64,000 bases of DNA from Corynebacterium aurimucosum ATCC 700975 (GTDB lineage Bacteria > Actinomycetota > Actinomycetes > Mycobacteriales > Mycobacteriaceae): assembly GCF_000022905.1 (NCBI RefSeq), contig NC_012590.1:1240001-1304000 (forward strand), read 5' to 3'. Shown here piece after piece: positions 18,187-26,912 of the stretch; within the stretch, counting starts at the first letter, position 1; every line of letters starts with the position of its first letter. The notes under the pieces are model-generated. The model searched no databases and was not told the DNA's origin. It saw only the letters and a program-made list of their open reading frames with translations. The position numbers and the translations under genes are program-made.

Positions 18187-19773
18187 ATGTCGAAGCCGGT
18201 CGTTCTTATCGCCGATAAGCTTGCAGAATCCACCGTCGATGCTCTCGGGGACACCGTCGAGGTCCGCTGGGTAGATGGTCCAAATCGCGCGGAGCTGCTC
18301 GCCGCGGTGCCGGAGGCTGACGCCCTCCTCGTCCGCTCTGCCACGACCGTGGATGCGGAGGTGCTGGCCGCCGCAGAGAACCTGAAGATCGTGGGCCGCG
18401 CTGGTGTCGGTTTGGATAATGTTGATATCCCCGCTGCCACCGAGCGAGGCGTCATGGTTGTTAACGCGCCGACCTCCAACATTCACTCCGCTTGTGAGCA
18501 GGCCATCGCGCTGCTTCTAGCCACCGCCCGCCAGGTGCCGGCAGCAGATCAGTCCCTGCGCCAGGGCGAGTGGAAGCGTTCCTCCTTCAAGGGCGTCGAG
18601 ATCTATGGCAAGACCATCGGCATCGTGGGCTTCGGCCACATCGGCCAGCTCTTCGCACAGCGCTTGCTGGCTTTTGAGACCACCGTCATCGCCCACGATC
18701 CTTATGCCAACCCGGCTCGCGCAGCGGCGCTGGGCGTGGAGCTAGTGAGCCTTGAAGAGCTCATGTCGCGCTCTGATTTCGTGACCATTCACCTGCCCAA
18801 GACGCCGGAGACCGCCGGCATGTTTGATGCTGAACTCCTGGCTAAGGCTAAGAAGGGGCAGATCATCATCAACGCCGCCCGCGGCGGCCTCGTGGATGAG
18901 GCTGCGCTGGCTGAGTCCATCAAGTCGGGGCACCACCGCGGCGCCGGTTTCGATGTTTATGCTTCCGAGCCGTGCACGGATTCCCCGCTCTTCGAACTCC
19001 CACAGGTCACCGTGTCACCGCACCTGGGTGCTTCCACGGTAGAAGCGCAGGACCGTGCAGGTACCGACGTAGCCGCGTCGGTCTTGAAGGCGCTGGCCGG
19101 TGAGTTTGTGGCCGACGCCGTCAACGTTGAGGGCGGCAAGGTTGGCGAGGAAGTATCCGGCTGGCTGGATCTGACGCGCAAGCTGGGTCTCGTTGCAGGA
19201 AACCTCCTGGGTGCTGCGCCCGTCGCCATCGAGGTGGAGGCTTGTGGCGAGCTAGCCAATGAAGAAGTCTCTGCGCTTGGTTTGTCTGCCGTTCGCGGTG
19301 TGTTCTCCGGCGTGGTTTCGGAGACCGTTACTTTCGTCAACGCCATGAAGATCGCCGCAAGCCGCGGCGTGACCGTAGATGTCAAGACCAACGTGGAGTC
19401 GAAGGGTCACCGTTCTTCGGTGCGGGTCAAGGTCATTGGCCCCAACGGCAAGGTATCGCAGTTGACTGGCGCTCTGACCGGAATCGATGGGGTGGAGAAG
19501 ATCATCCGCATCAATGGCCGCGGCGTCGACATGCGCGCTACCGGCCGCAACCTCTTCTTCTCCTACAAGGATGCCCCGGGCGCACTGGGTACCGTGGGCA
19601 CCAAGCTGGGTGCTGCTGGCATCAACATCGTGGCTGCCGCCCTGACCCAGGGCAAGGATGCCTCCGATGCTGTGCTCATCCTGCGCGTCGAACGTGAGGT
19701 GCCGGAGGAGCTGGTCGACGAAATCAACGCGGCGCTGGGTGCTACCTGCCGCCAGCTCGTCCTGAATGCATAG
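18187..19773 (+). CDS. serA: D-3-phosphoglycerate dehydrogenase, long (ASB+ACT) type
   Basis: 528 residues behind AAAGGAAG. It oxidises 3-phosphoglycerate with NAD+ in the first step of serine synthesis. The substrate domain includes VGRAGVGLDNVDI. The nucleotide domain has GIVGFGHIGQLFAQRL, and the catalytic Arg/Glu/His appear in NAARGGLVDE and the SPHLGASTVEAQ region. The C-terminal ~200 residues form the allosteric-substrate-binding and ACT domains (SYKDAPGALGTVGTKLGAAG) typical of actinobacterial, serine-inhibited enzymes. A strong terminator follows. Confidence 0.98.
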   Translation: MSKPVVLIADKLAESTVDALGDTVEVRWVDGPNRAELLAAVPEADALLVRSATTVDAEVLAAAENLKIVGRAGVGLDNVDIPAATERGVMVVNAPTSNIHSACEQAIALLLATARQVPAADQSLRQGEWKRSSFKGVEIYGKTIGIVGFGHIGQLFAQRLLAFETTVIAHDPYANPARAAALGVELVSLEELMSRSDFVTIHLPKTPETAGMFDAELLAKAKKGQIIINAARGGLVDEAALAESIKSGHHRGAGFDVYASEPCTDSPLFELPQVTVSPHLGASTVEAQDRAGTDVAASVLKALAGEFVADAVNVEGGKVGEEVSGWLDLTRKLGLVAGNLLGAAPVAIEVEACGELANEEVSALGLSAVRGVFSGVVSETVTFVNAMKIAASRGVTVDVKTNVESKGHRSSVRVKVIGPNGKVSQLTGALTGIDGVEKIIRINGRGVDMRATGRNLFFSYKDAPGALGTVGTKLGAAGINIVAAALTQGKDASDAVLILRVEREVPEELVDEINAALGATCRQLVLNA

Positions 19774-19800
19774 CCCACAGCGTTAAGCCTTTCGCAGCAG

Positions 19801-19842
19801 CCCCCGTGAAGGATCGTCCGCGGTTCTTCACGGGGGTTTTGC
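19801..19842 (+). terminator. Rho-independent terminator after serA
   Basis: A perfect 10-bp stem CCCCCGTGAA / TTCACGGGGG (19801-19810 with 19827-19836) followed by TTTT, 28 bases past the serA stop. Confidence 0.9.
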
Positions 19843-19869
19843 CGTCGCCGGAGTCGAGAGGGTGGTACC

Positions 19870-19892
19870 CTCACAAGTATCCAATATGTGAG
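19870..19892. promoter_or_regulatory. Inverted repeat upstream of leuB
   Basis: CTCACA (19870-19875) and TGTGAG (19887-19892) are separated by 11 bases, which include a further TAT/ATA pair, immediately before the leuB ribosome site. Its position fits an operator for a leucine-related repressor such as the IclR protein encoded at 41816-42529, but no consensus match was tested. Confidence 0.35.
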
Positions 19893-19908
19893 AAAGGAAT
19901 CCCACAAA

Positions 19909-20928
19909 ATGAAACTGGCAGTGATTGGCGGCGACGGCATTGGTCCCGAGGTAACCGCGGAGGCATTGAAGGTCCTGCGTGCGGTTCGCCAGGATGTCGA
20001 GGTTACTGATTATGACCTCGGTGCGAGGCGCTACCTGCGCAACGGGGAGCTGCTTAGCGACGCCGACTTTGCCTCCCTGCGCGAGCACGACGCAATCCTG
20101 CTCGGCGCGATCGGTGCGCCCGGTGAGGTTCCACCCGGCGTGCTGGAGCGCGGCCTGCTGCTAAAGATGCGTTTTGCCTTGGATCACCACGTCAACCTGC
20201 GCCCCTCCAAGCTGTATCCGACGTCCACCTCGCCGCTGGCAAACCCGGGCGATATCGACTTCGTCGTCGTCCGTGAAGGCACTGAGGGATTGTACTGTGG
20301 AAACGGCGGCACGCTGCGCGAAGGCACCGAACATGAGGTGGCCTCGGAAGTTTCCCAGAACACGCGTTTCGGAGTAGAACGTGTGGTGCGCGATGCATTC
20401 CAGCGTGCAATGGGACGCCGCAAGCACGTGACACTGGTGCACAAGACCAATGTCCTGGTGAACGCCGGTGGGCTCTGGCAGCGCACCGTGAACGAGGTGG
20501 CTCAGGAATTCCCGGAGGTTACCGTCGATTACAACCACATCGACGCCGCAACCATCTACATGGTCACCGATCCCGCGCGCTATGACGTCATCGTGACCGA
20601 TAACCTCTTTGGCGACATCCTGACTGACTTGGCAGGTGCTGTGACCGGCGGTATTGGCTTGGCCGCCTCCGGAAACATTGACGCCTCCGGCGCTAACCCC
20701 TCCATGTTTGAACCGGTTCACGGTTCCGCACCGGATATCGCGGGCAAGGGCATCGCGGATCCCACCGCGGCGATCCTGTCGGCGGCGATGCTGCTGCGCC
20801 ACCTTGGTGATGAGGAAAACGCCGTGCGCATCGAAGAGGCCGTGGCGGCCGATGTTTCCGCCCGCGGTGATGCACAGGCGCGCACCACTGAAATTGGTGA
20901 TCGAATCGCCGCCGCGCTCAGTGCTTAG
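19909..20928 (+). CDS. leuB: 3-Isopropylmalate dehydrogenase
   Basis: 339 residues from ATG 19909 (the GAAAGGAAT site and the conserved start [15 protein letters not shown] favour it over the upstream GTG). It oxidatively decarboxylates 3-isopropylmalate in leucine synthesis. The family motifs are [17 protein letters not shown], the metal/substrate-binding [12 protein letters not shown] and [20 protein letters not shown]. LeuC and LeuD are encoded elsewhere in the window (42578-44627). It stands alone after the serA terminator with its own upstream inverted repeat. Confidence 0.98.
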   Translation: MKLAVIGGDGIGPEVTAEALKVLRAVRQDVEVTDYDLGARRYLRNGELLSDADFASLREHDAILLGAIGAPGEVPPGVLERGLLLKMRFALDHHVNLRPSKLYPTSTSPLANPGDIDFVVVREGTEGLYCGNGGTLREGTEHEVASEVSQNTRFGVERVVRDAFQRAMGRRKHVTLVHKTNVLVNAGGLWQRTVNEVAQEFPEVTVDYNHIDAATIYMVTDPARYDVIVTDNLFGDILTDLAGAVTGGIGLAASGNIDASGANPSMFEPVHGSAPDIAGKGIADPTAAILSAAMLLRHLGDEENAVRIEEAVAADVSARGDAQARTTEIGDRIAAALSA

Positions 20929-20945
20929 CGCTGTATGGTTGGCGC

Positions 20946-22814
20946 ATGAGCGTCGAAATAGACGAAGTCACTAGCTTCCTCGCACAGCATGAGCCCTTCT
21001 CCCGTCTGCCGGAGGAAGAGCTCACCGCACTCTCTTCACAGCTGAGCATGATCTACCTGCGTCGTGGGGATATTCCCATAAAGATGGGGGAAGAGAATGC
21101 TCATCTCCACATCATCCGCACCGGTGCGATTGATGTGGTGGGAGAGGATAACGTGTTGCTGGATCGCCGCGAATCTGGCCTTACTTTTGGCTACTCCACA
21201 TTGCAGGGAGAGCCGGTCTCCGCCTATGAGATGGTCGCGGTGGAGGATAGCCTCGTCTTTACTCTTGAGCAGGAGGCCTTTAGCCAACTCGCTGAACGCA
21301 ACCCTGACATCGCGCGTTTCTTTTCAGCGCAGTCCCGTCAGATCCGAGCGGCAGCGCGGGAGCTTACCGATTCCGCACCAACAGACGTGCTCCGCACGCC
21401 GCTGCGGGAGCTCATTCGGACCGACGTGTTGACGGCGCCAGCCGCAACCACCATCCGCGAAGCTGCTCTGCTGATGACAGAACATGGCGTTTCTTCATTA
21501 CTCGTCGTGGAATCGGGCGAGGAGACAGACAAGCGACTCACGGGAATCCTGACCGACCGCGATCTGCGAACTCGGGTGCTCGCCGCCCAGCGCGACCCTG
21601 CCGCGCCGGTGGGGGAGATCATGACGCCTCAGCCCCTCACGGTATCGGCGGATGCCCCAGCCATGGAAGCACTCTTGCACATGGCCGAGCGCGGAATCCA
21701 CCATTTGCCGGTGGTCAAAGAAGGCGCCCTGCAGGGGATTGTTACGCAGTCGGACGTTACCCGGCTGCTGCACAATGATCCGGTCTACCTTGCGGCGGAT
21801 CTTTCACGGCGCTCCAGTGTTGCAGAGCTGAATGGTGCCTTCAACGAAGCCACGCGCTTGGCTGGGCGCTTCGTGGAGCGCGGCTCGACACCGGCGGAAG
21901 CCTCGAGCTTGGTCACGCTTGCCGCCGATGCTGTGGCACGGCGCCTGTGCACGCTCGCGGAGGAGGAACTTGGTCCTCCGCCTGTGGAGTATGCCTTTGT
22001 GGCCGTGGGCTCGCAGGGAAGGCGAGAGATGGCGCTGGCCTCAGACCAAGATAATGCGCTAGTCCTCGCGGATGATTTCGATGCCGCTGAGTATGGAGAG
22101 TATTTCGCGCGGCTTAGTTCCTTTGTGTGCCAGGGCTTAGCCGACGCCGGGCAGGTCCTGTGTCCTGGGGACATGATGGCCATGACTGCTCAGTGGCGGA
22201 TGACGCGCTCCCAATGGATCGATACCTTCCGTCGGTGGATTCGAGACCCTCAACCGAAGGCGCTGCTCAACGCGCAGATTTTCTTCGACTTCCGGGTGCT
22301 CTATGGAAGCGAGGCGCTGGGCCGGGACGTTCACACTGCTGCCGTAGAGATGGGTCAAGGGGCAACGCGCTTGCACGCCCACCTGGCTAGCTTGGCCGCG
22401 CGCCGTGAGCCGCCGCTGACTTTGTTTCGGGGGCTCGTGGTGGAGCGCGATGGTGACTACGCAAACACTCTCGATATCAAGAAGGGAGGAACAGCGGGCA
22501 TCGTGCAGATGGCCCGTCTCTTCGCACTGGCTTCCGGATCCACTGTGGTGGACACGCGCCAGCGGCTCAGGGAAGCGGCCGGTAATGCGGTGAGCCGACA
22601 GGGCGCGCAGGAGCTTCTCGACGCCTTCGACTACCTGCGGTCCCTGTCCTTCCAGCATCAAGCCCGCCAGCTGCGGGAAGGCCAGCAGCCGGATTATCAC
22701 ATCGACCCCAAGGGTCTCGGCCGCATGGAGCGAGAACACCTGCGCGATGCTTTCCGTGCCATCAAGTCGATGCAGAATGCCTTGGCCACGAAGTATCCGG
22801 TGAGGAATATTTAG
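20946..22814 (+). CDS. cNMP-binding/CBS/DUF294 nucleotidyltransferase-like protein
   Basis: 622 residues with three recognisable modules: an N-terminal cyclic-nucleotide-binding-like domain (~1-140, LRRGDIPIKMGEENAHLHIIRTG), a pair of CBS domains (~155-280, MTEHGVSSLLVVE and MAERGIHHLPVVKEG), and a DUF294 nucleotidyltransferase-like domain with VGSQGRREMALASDQDNALV, matching the GS...SDxD metal-site pattern, plus the DUF294 C-terminal domain. It probably senses a nucleotide and modifies or regulates a partner; the target is unknown. An exonuclease gene follows with zero gap, a pairing also seen in other bacteria. Confidence 0.85.
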   Translation: MSVEIDEVTSFLAQHEPFSRLPEEELTALSSQLSMIYLRRGDIPIKMGEENAHLHIIRTGAIDVVGEDNVLLDRRESGLTFGYSTLQGEPVSAYEMVAVEDSLVFTLEQEAFSQLAERNPDIARFFSAQSRQIRAAARELTDSAPTDVLRTPLRELIRTDVLTAPAATTIREAALLMTEHGVSSLLVVESGEETDKRLTGILTDRDLRTRVLAAQRDPAAPVGEIMTPQPLTVSADAPAMEALLHMAERGIHHLPVVKEGALQGIVTQSDVTRLLHNDPVYLAADLSRRSSVAELNGAFNEATRLAGRFVERGSTPAEASSLVTLAADAVARRLCTLAEEELGPPPVEYAFVAVGSQGRREMALASDQDNALVLADDFDAAEYGEYFARLSSFVCQGLADAGQVLCPGDMMAMTAQWRMTRSQWIDTFRRWIRDPQPKALLNAQIFFDFRVLYGSEALGRDVHTAAVEMGQGATRLHAHLASLAARREPPLTLFRGLVVERDGDYANTLDIKKGGTAGIVQMARLFALASGSTVVDTRQRLREAAGNAVSRQGAQELLDAFDYLRSLSFQHQARQLREGQQPDYHIDPKGLGRMEREHLRDAFRAIKSMQNALATKYPVRNI

Positions 22815-23432
22815 ATGTGGAGCCCCTGGAGTCGGCGCGCGGACTGGGGTGCGCCAGGGTTAAGCACCCCGCTCGATGATCTGAATTTGCTTGCCGTAGA
22901 CATGGAGACCACGAGTCTAGACCCGCGAAGAGGAAAGATTGTCTCCATTGGCTGGGTGCCGGTTAACGGGGGAGTCATCGACTTATCCGGTGCCGGTTAT
23001 ACCGTGGTGCGCGGCGCGCAGGTGGCCGAGGATGCACATGTCCACTTGCTGACGCAGGAGGTCATTGATGCCGGTGAGGAGCTAGATAGCGCGGTGGCGC
23101 AATTGCGCCAGGCTCTGCAGGGACGCGCGCTACTCGCGCATTTCGCGGCCTTGGAGGTGGGGTTCATTGAAGCTGCCTCCCGTGAGGTCTTTGGGCAGCG
23201 CCCGCGCCTGAGCGTGGTTGATACCTTTGCACTCGAGCGGCGCCACATGGAGCGCATGGGAACTTATCCGCGCGGCGAGGATCTACGCCTGCCCCGCGTG
23301 CGCGCGCGTTATGGCCTACCGCGTTATGGAAGCCACAATGCGCTCAGTGATGCCTTGGCCTGTGCTGAGTTATATCTTGCGCAGCGGGGACGCACGCGGG
23401 CGGTGACTTTAGGGGACGTCGCCCAGCGCTAG
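22815..23432 (+). CDS. DnaQ-like 3'-5' exonuclease (DEDDh)
   Basis: 205 residues. The ATG directly follows the stop of the DUF294 gene (TAGATG), so translation is coupled. Exo I motif DMETTSLD supplies the first Asp and Glu, Exo II is near LLAHFAALEVGFIEAA (His in place of the usual Asn, then Glu/Asp positions less clear), and Exo III is HNALSDALACAEL with the His/Asp pair. It resembles stand-alone DnaQ-family exonucleases rather than the polymerase III epsilon subunit. The conserved pairing with a CBS/DUF294 protein suggests a shared function. The stop codon falls in a 16-bp tandem duplication. Confidence 0.82.
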   Translation: MWSPWSRRADWGAPGLSTPLDDLNLLAVDMETTSLDPRRGKIVSIGWVPVNGGVIDLSGAGYTVVRGAQVAEDAHVHLLTQEVIDAGEELDSAVAQLRQALQGRALLAHFAALEVGFIEAASREVFGQRPRLSVVDTFALERRHMERMGTYPRGEDLRLPRVRARYGLPRYGSHNALSDALACAELYLAQRGRTRAVTLGDVAQR

Positions 23433-23452
23433 GTCTGCCCAGCGCTAGGTCT
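23421..23452. repeat. 16-bp tandem duplication across the exonuclease stop codon
   Basis: GCCCAGCGCTAGGTCT occurs twice head to tail (23421-23436 and 23437-23452). The first copy contains the TAG of the exonuclease gene. Probably a replication-slippage duplication without effect. Confidence 0.85.
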
Positions 23453-23566
23453 GCGCGAAGGGGCTCGTCGTGGAGCTTGATGACCGCAGAAGCATTGAAA
23501 TCTTTGCAACCTTTACTTAAGACCCCTGAACGCTAGTTAAAAATCCTTGCGAGTAGTATGGCCGTT

Positions 23567-24376
23567 ATGCGTTTAGGACGAATTGCTCACACCGAAGGTA
23601 TCTGTTTCGCCATCATTGATGGCCCAGCCGACGCCCCGCTTGACCAGCTGGTGGCTAAGGAAATTTCCGGCACGCCGTTTACCCCACCGGAGCCGACTGG
23701 CCGCGAGTGGCCGCTGAGTGAGGTGCGCTTGTTGGCGCCGACCCTGCCCACCAAGGTCGTGGCTCTGGGCCGCAACTACGCCGACCACGTGGCGGAGGTC
23801 TTCAAGGAATCCGCGGAGCACCTGCCGCCGACGATCTTTATCAAGCCCTCCACCGCAGTCATTGGCCCCGGTGCACCCATCAAGATTCCGGAGTTCGCTA
23901 CCAACGTTGAGTTCGAGGGGGAGCTCGCCGTGGTGATCTCCAAGGTGTCAAAGAATATTGATCCAGAGAAGTGGCGCGATCACGTCGTTGGCTACACGAT
24001 CTGTAACGATGTTTCTTCGCGTGACCTGCAGTTCCAGGATGGCCAGTGGGCACGTGCGAAGGGCATCGACACCTTCTGCCCGCTGGGCCCGTGGATTGAG
24101 ACGGACTTGGACTGCATCAATCTCGATGACCAGAAGATTAACGCCTACCTCACGCACGATGGCAAGCGTGAGCAGAAGCAGGATTCCAATACGGATCAGA
24201 TGATTGTGAAGATGGGCCACATCATCGCTGAGATCTCGCAGTCCTACACGCTTCTGCCGGGCGATGTCATCACTACGGGTTCCCCGGCTGGCACGGCACC
24301 GATGGTGCCGGGCGATACCATCGAAATTGAGATCCCCGGCGTGGGCAGCCTGGCCAACCCGATTGAGCGCGCTTAG
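23567..24376 (+). CDS. odx: FAH-fold oxaloacetate decarboxylase
   Basis: 269 residues from ATG 23567 (MRLGRIAHTEG), chosen because the close C. glutamicum homologue Cg1458 starts at the equivalent Met and a TAGTAT -10-like element at 23554-23559 would give a leaderless message. The fumarylacetoacetase fold shows GRNYADHVAEVFK, the metal-binding EFEGELAVVI and ICNDVSSRDLQFQDGQWARAKG, and LLPGDVITTGSPAGT. Cg1458 was shown to be a soluble divalent-cation-dependent oxaloacetate decarboxylase, so many databases' label of hydratase/isomerase is probably wrong here. The neighbours (leuB on one side, gltX on the other) match the C. glutamicum locus. Confidence 0.85.
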   Translation: MRLGRIAHTEGICFAIIDGPADAPLDQLVAKEISGTPFTPPEPTGREWPLSEVRLLAPTLPTKVVALGRNYADHVAEVFKESAEHLPPTIFIKPSTAVIGPGAPIKIPEFATNVEFEGELAVVISKVSKNIDPEKWRDHVVGYTICNDVSSRDLQFQDGQWARAKGIDTFCPLGPWIETDLDCINLDDQKINAYLTHDGKREQKQDSNTDQMIVKMGHIIAEISQSYTLLPGDVITTGSPAGTAPMVPGDTIEIEIPGVGSLANPIERA

Positions 24377-24384
24377 ATGCTGCT

Positions 24385-25488
24385 CTAAAGGTTGAGCGCG
24401 CGCAAGATGGTGCGCAGCTTAGCCGTGGTTTCCTGAAGTTCGGCCGTCGGGTCGGAGTCCACGACGATTCCTCCGCCTGCCCACGCGCGGGCGGAGAGGC
24501 CATCGCCGGCCACCTCGGCGCACCGGATGGCTACCATGTATTCGCCGTCGCCGGAATCATCGCACCAGCCCACCGCGCCGGCGTAGAAGCCGCGATCGGT
24601 TTCAGCGGTTTCGATCAGCGCTTGTGCGGCCTCAGTGGGGGTGCCACAAATAGCAGGGGTGGGGTAGACTAACTCGGCCAACTCGAGCGCAGTGATGTCA
24701 GAATCCTTGAGGGTTCCCGCAATCGGGGTGCCCAGATGCCACATCTCATTGGTGGAGGTGAGCTGCGGGGCCGTGGGAGCATCGAGGGTCTCGCACAAAG
24801 GCTGCAGAATACGGCGGATGTGATCTACCACGAAAGCATGTTCGCGCAGGTCCTTTGCGGAGTTGTGGAGGTCTTGGCCCGCTTTGATATCGCGTGCCTT
24901 ATCGGCCTGTCGGGGGGCGGAGCCGGCCAAAGGGAAGGCCGTGACCGTCGAACCTTGTTTCTTGATCAACACTTCCGGCGAGGAGCCCACGAACATCGCT
25001 CCGGGGCGCCCTGCCGGGGTGAGATCTGCGATGAAGCCATCGCGGTGGGAAGATAAATCAATCAGCCGCGCGGCAACGAGGAGTGGATCCACCGGGGCAT
25101 TGAACTCAATGTCGACGGCGCGTGCAAGCACCACCTTATCCAGCTTGGAGGCCTCGATCGTGGCAATGGCCGCCTCGATGCGACGCAGGTGCTCCTCCGG
25201 CTCTGGGTCAAACCCAGTCACGCGCGCGTTGAGCGTGCCGCTGCGGTAATAGGCGTGTGGTTCGAGGGGGCCCTCCTCGCGGATGATGCTGCGCGGCACG
25301 GTTAGTGCCGCGGGGTCACCCTTGTGGAAGGGAAGCGCGCCGACAACCATGGGTGCCGTGCCGGAACGCAGAGCAGATACGGCGGCGTTGACGTCGCTGA
25401 AGGTGGCCACTGAGCCTTGGGTACGCACAGACCCCGTCGCGCGGGACAGGAGGAAGTCAGGGGCGGTAGAGGGTCTGTTTTCACACAT
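24385..25488 (-). CDS. Isochorismate synthase
   Basis: 367 residues of the chorismate-binding (anthranilate/isochorismate synthase) fold. It converts chorismate to isochorismate. Signature segments are LDKVVLARAVDIEF, PEVLIKKQGSTVTAFPLAGSAPRQ, the Glu-rich active-site area HLGTPIAGTL, and GWCDDSGDGEYMVAIRCAEV near the C-terminus. The most likely role is menaquinone synthesis (MenF type), since corynebacteria respire with menaquinone; a siderophore role would need partner genes not seen here. It converges with odx across 8 bases and lies just downstream of the P-repeat ABC cluster on the same strand. Confidence 0.85.
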   Translation of the reverse strand: MCENRPSTAPDFLLSRATGSVRTQGSVATFSDVNAAVSALRSGTAPMVVGALPFHKGDPAALTVPRSIIREEGPLEPHAYYRSGTLNARVTGFDPEPEEHLRRIEAAIATIEASKLDKVVLARAVDIEFNAPVDPLLVAARLIDLSSHRDGFIADLTPAGRPGAMFVGSSPEVLIKKQGSTVTAFPLAGSAPRQADKARDIKAGQDLHNSAKDLREHAFVVDHIRRILQPLCETLDAPTAPQLTSTNEMWHLGTPIAGTLKDSDITALELAELVYPTPAICGTPTEAAQALIETAETDRGFYAGAVGWCDDSGDGEYMVAIRCAEVAGDGLSARAWAGGGIVVDSDPTAELQETTAKLRTILRALNL

Positions 25489-25568
25489 AAGGAATAACTC
25501 TAGTTGTTTGCTGCGCTAGCGCCGAAACCAGATCCCCCTCCTTGCAGGCTGTGCGCATGGCCATAGTG

Positions 25569-26912
25569 CTAGTCGCGCTTGCGCGGACGGAAGAATTGCA
25601 CGGCGATGAAAAGCCCAATTCCGAGCAGTAGGGCCAGGGATCCCATGCCCGCCAGAAAGCCCGCCCAGAAGCCCACCATCGGGGCTCCATAGCTCATAGC
25701 CTGGATGTTTTCGCCGTCAGCATACTGTTCCGGCGCATCAGATGTCGGGCGTTGTGCCGCTGCTTCTTTCCTGGCATTCCTTTCGCGATTGGACGCGGCG
25801 CTGCGCGTTGAGTCCTTGGCGTCGGCGGCAGACGAGCTGCGCGGCGTCCCACGCTGTGCTGAATCTCTCTGTCCTTGTGCAGTGTGGGCTGTAGCGTTGG
25901 GCGCCGGACTACGGCCTTGTGCGGTCGCAGAGTTGGCAGCGGTTGGCTCTTTCGACCCTGTTTCTTTCTGCGGCTTCGTTTCCTTCCGCGCGCTGGCCCG
26001 CGTGGAGCGCTCTGTGTTCTTTTCCTCCTTCGCATTCTTCGCATCGGAGGGTTTTCCGCCTTTGAAGAAGGTATCGGCCTCTTTGAAGGTCTTGTCCATT
26101 GTCTTATCTAACTGTGCAATGGCCTTGGATGTATCGTTGATGTCCTTAGCCAGCTGCTGGGGGCGGTTCTTCGGGCTTCCCGAGCCACCGCTGCCACCTT
26201 CGCCCGAGCCCCACTTCAGCTGGCAAAGCTCTGAGGTATCCGCGCCACCGACTAGGAAAGGCACATCAATAGAGTGCTCGGAACCATCGTTGAGGGTGAA
26301 GGTAAAAGTGGCAGCATAAGCACCCGGCTCGCTAAAGATGATCCCGGTGTGGCTGTGGAAGTGATCAGGGTAGTCCCACGTGATATCTGGGTTTTCGGAG
26401 TCAAAGAGCACGGTGGGGTCAGCACCCAAGGAGTTCTGAAAGCCCACCATGCGTCCGCCTTCTGGGCCGCTGTGTAGCGTCAAGGATAAAGTGGCATCGG
26501 CCGCAGTGGCCTCATCGAGGTAGCTGGTGTTGAAGCCCAACCAAGGGATATTCGGATCTTGGGTTTGGGGGATTTGCCAACCGCTCGATGGAATATCGCT
26601 CCCCGCTGATTCATCGAAAGCGGCGTTGCTACCCACTTCTACGTAGAACTCCCCGGAGGCATAGTCCTTACCGGATTCATCATCGCGGGCTATGAAGGAC
26701 AGGGCCCCGGAGTCACCGACCAAAGCGAGGTCTTGGTGCCCGCGGCTGAAGGCGTGTAGGGAGTCAGCATCACAGGAAGTGTCGCTCGCCTGCTCGGCGG
26801 CGATGGCGGGCGGTGCAGTGAGAATCAGCGTCGGGGAGCTGAGCGCTAGAGCAGCGGCTGCAGTCAAGGCGAGGGGACGGTAGTTTATGCGTGTCATTGA
26901 GAGAATGTTCAT
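25569..26912 (-). CDS. Surface-anchored P-repeat protein of the ABC cluster (distal gene)
   Basis: 447 residues. The start ATG overlaps the permease stop (ATGA). Layout: signal peptide ending near PPAIAA, one actinobacterial P-repeat (TIGR03769-like) with GHQDLALV, IPQTQDPNIPWLGFNTSY and the HxH unit HFHSHTGIIFSEPGAYAATF, then a ~170-residue charged, low-complexity stalk rich in Lys, Glu, Ser, Ala, and a C-terminal helix (FWAGFLAGMGSLALLLGIGLF) with basic tail RPRKRD. There is no LPxTG, so anchoring is by the membrane helix. It is the last gene of the importer block, presumably displaying the repeat at the cell surface. The substrate is unknown. Confidence 0.82.
   Translation of the reverse strand: MNILSMTRINYRPLALTAAAALALSSPTLILTAPPAIAAEQASDTSCDADSLHAFSRGHQDLALVGDSGALSFIARDDESGKDYASGEFYVEVGSNAAFDESAGSDIPSSGWQIPQTQDPNIPWLGFNTSYLDEATAADATLSLTLHSGPEGGRMVGFQNSLGADPTVLFDSENPDITWDYPDHFHSHTGIIFSEPGAYAATFTFTLNDGSEHSIDVPFLVGGADTSELCQLKWGSGEGGSGGSGSPKNRPQQLAKDINDTSKAIAQLDKTMDKTFKEADTFFKGGKPSDAKNAKEEKNTERSTRASARKETKPQKETGSKEPTAANSATAQGRSPAPNATAHTAQGQRDSAQRGTPRSSSAADAKDSTRSAASNRERNARKEAAAQRPTSDAPEQYADGENIQAMSYGAPMVGFWAGFLAGMGSLALLLGIGLFIAVQFFRPRKRD

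Noticed and set aside
24385..25488. Isochorismate synthase as start of a siderophore cluster with the ABC importer
   Set aside because: No NRPS, aryl-activating or export genes nearby; menaquinone synthesis is the simpler explanation.
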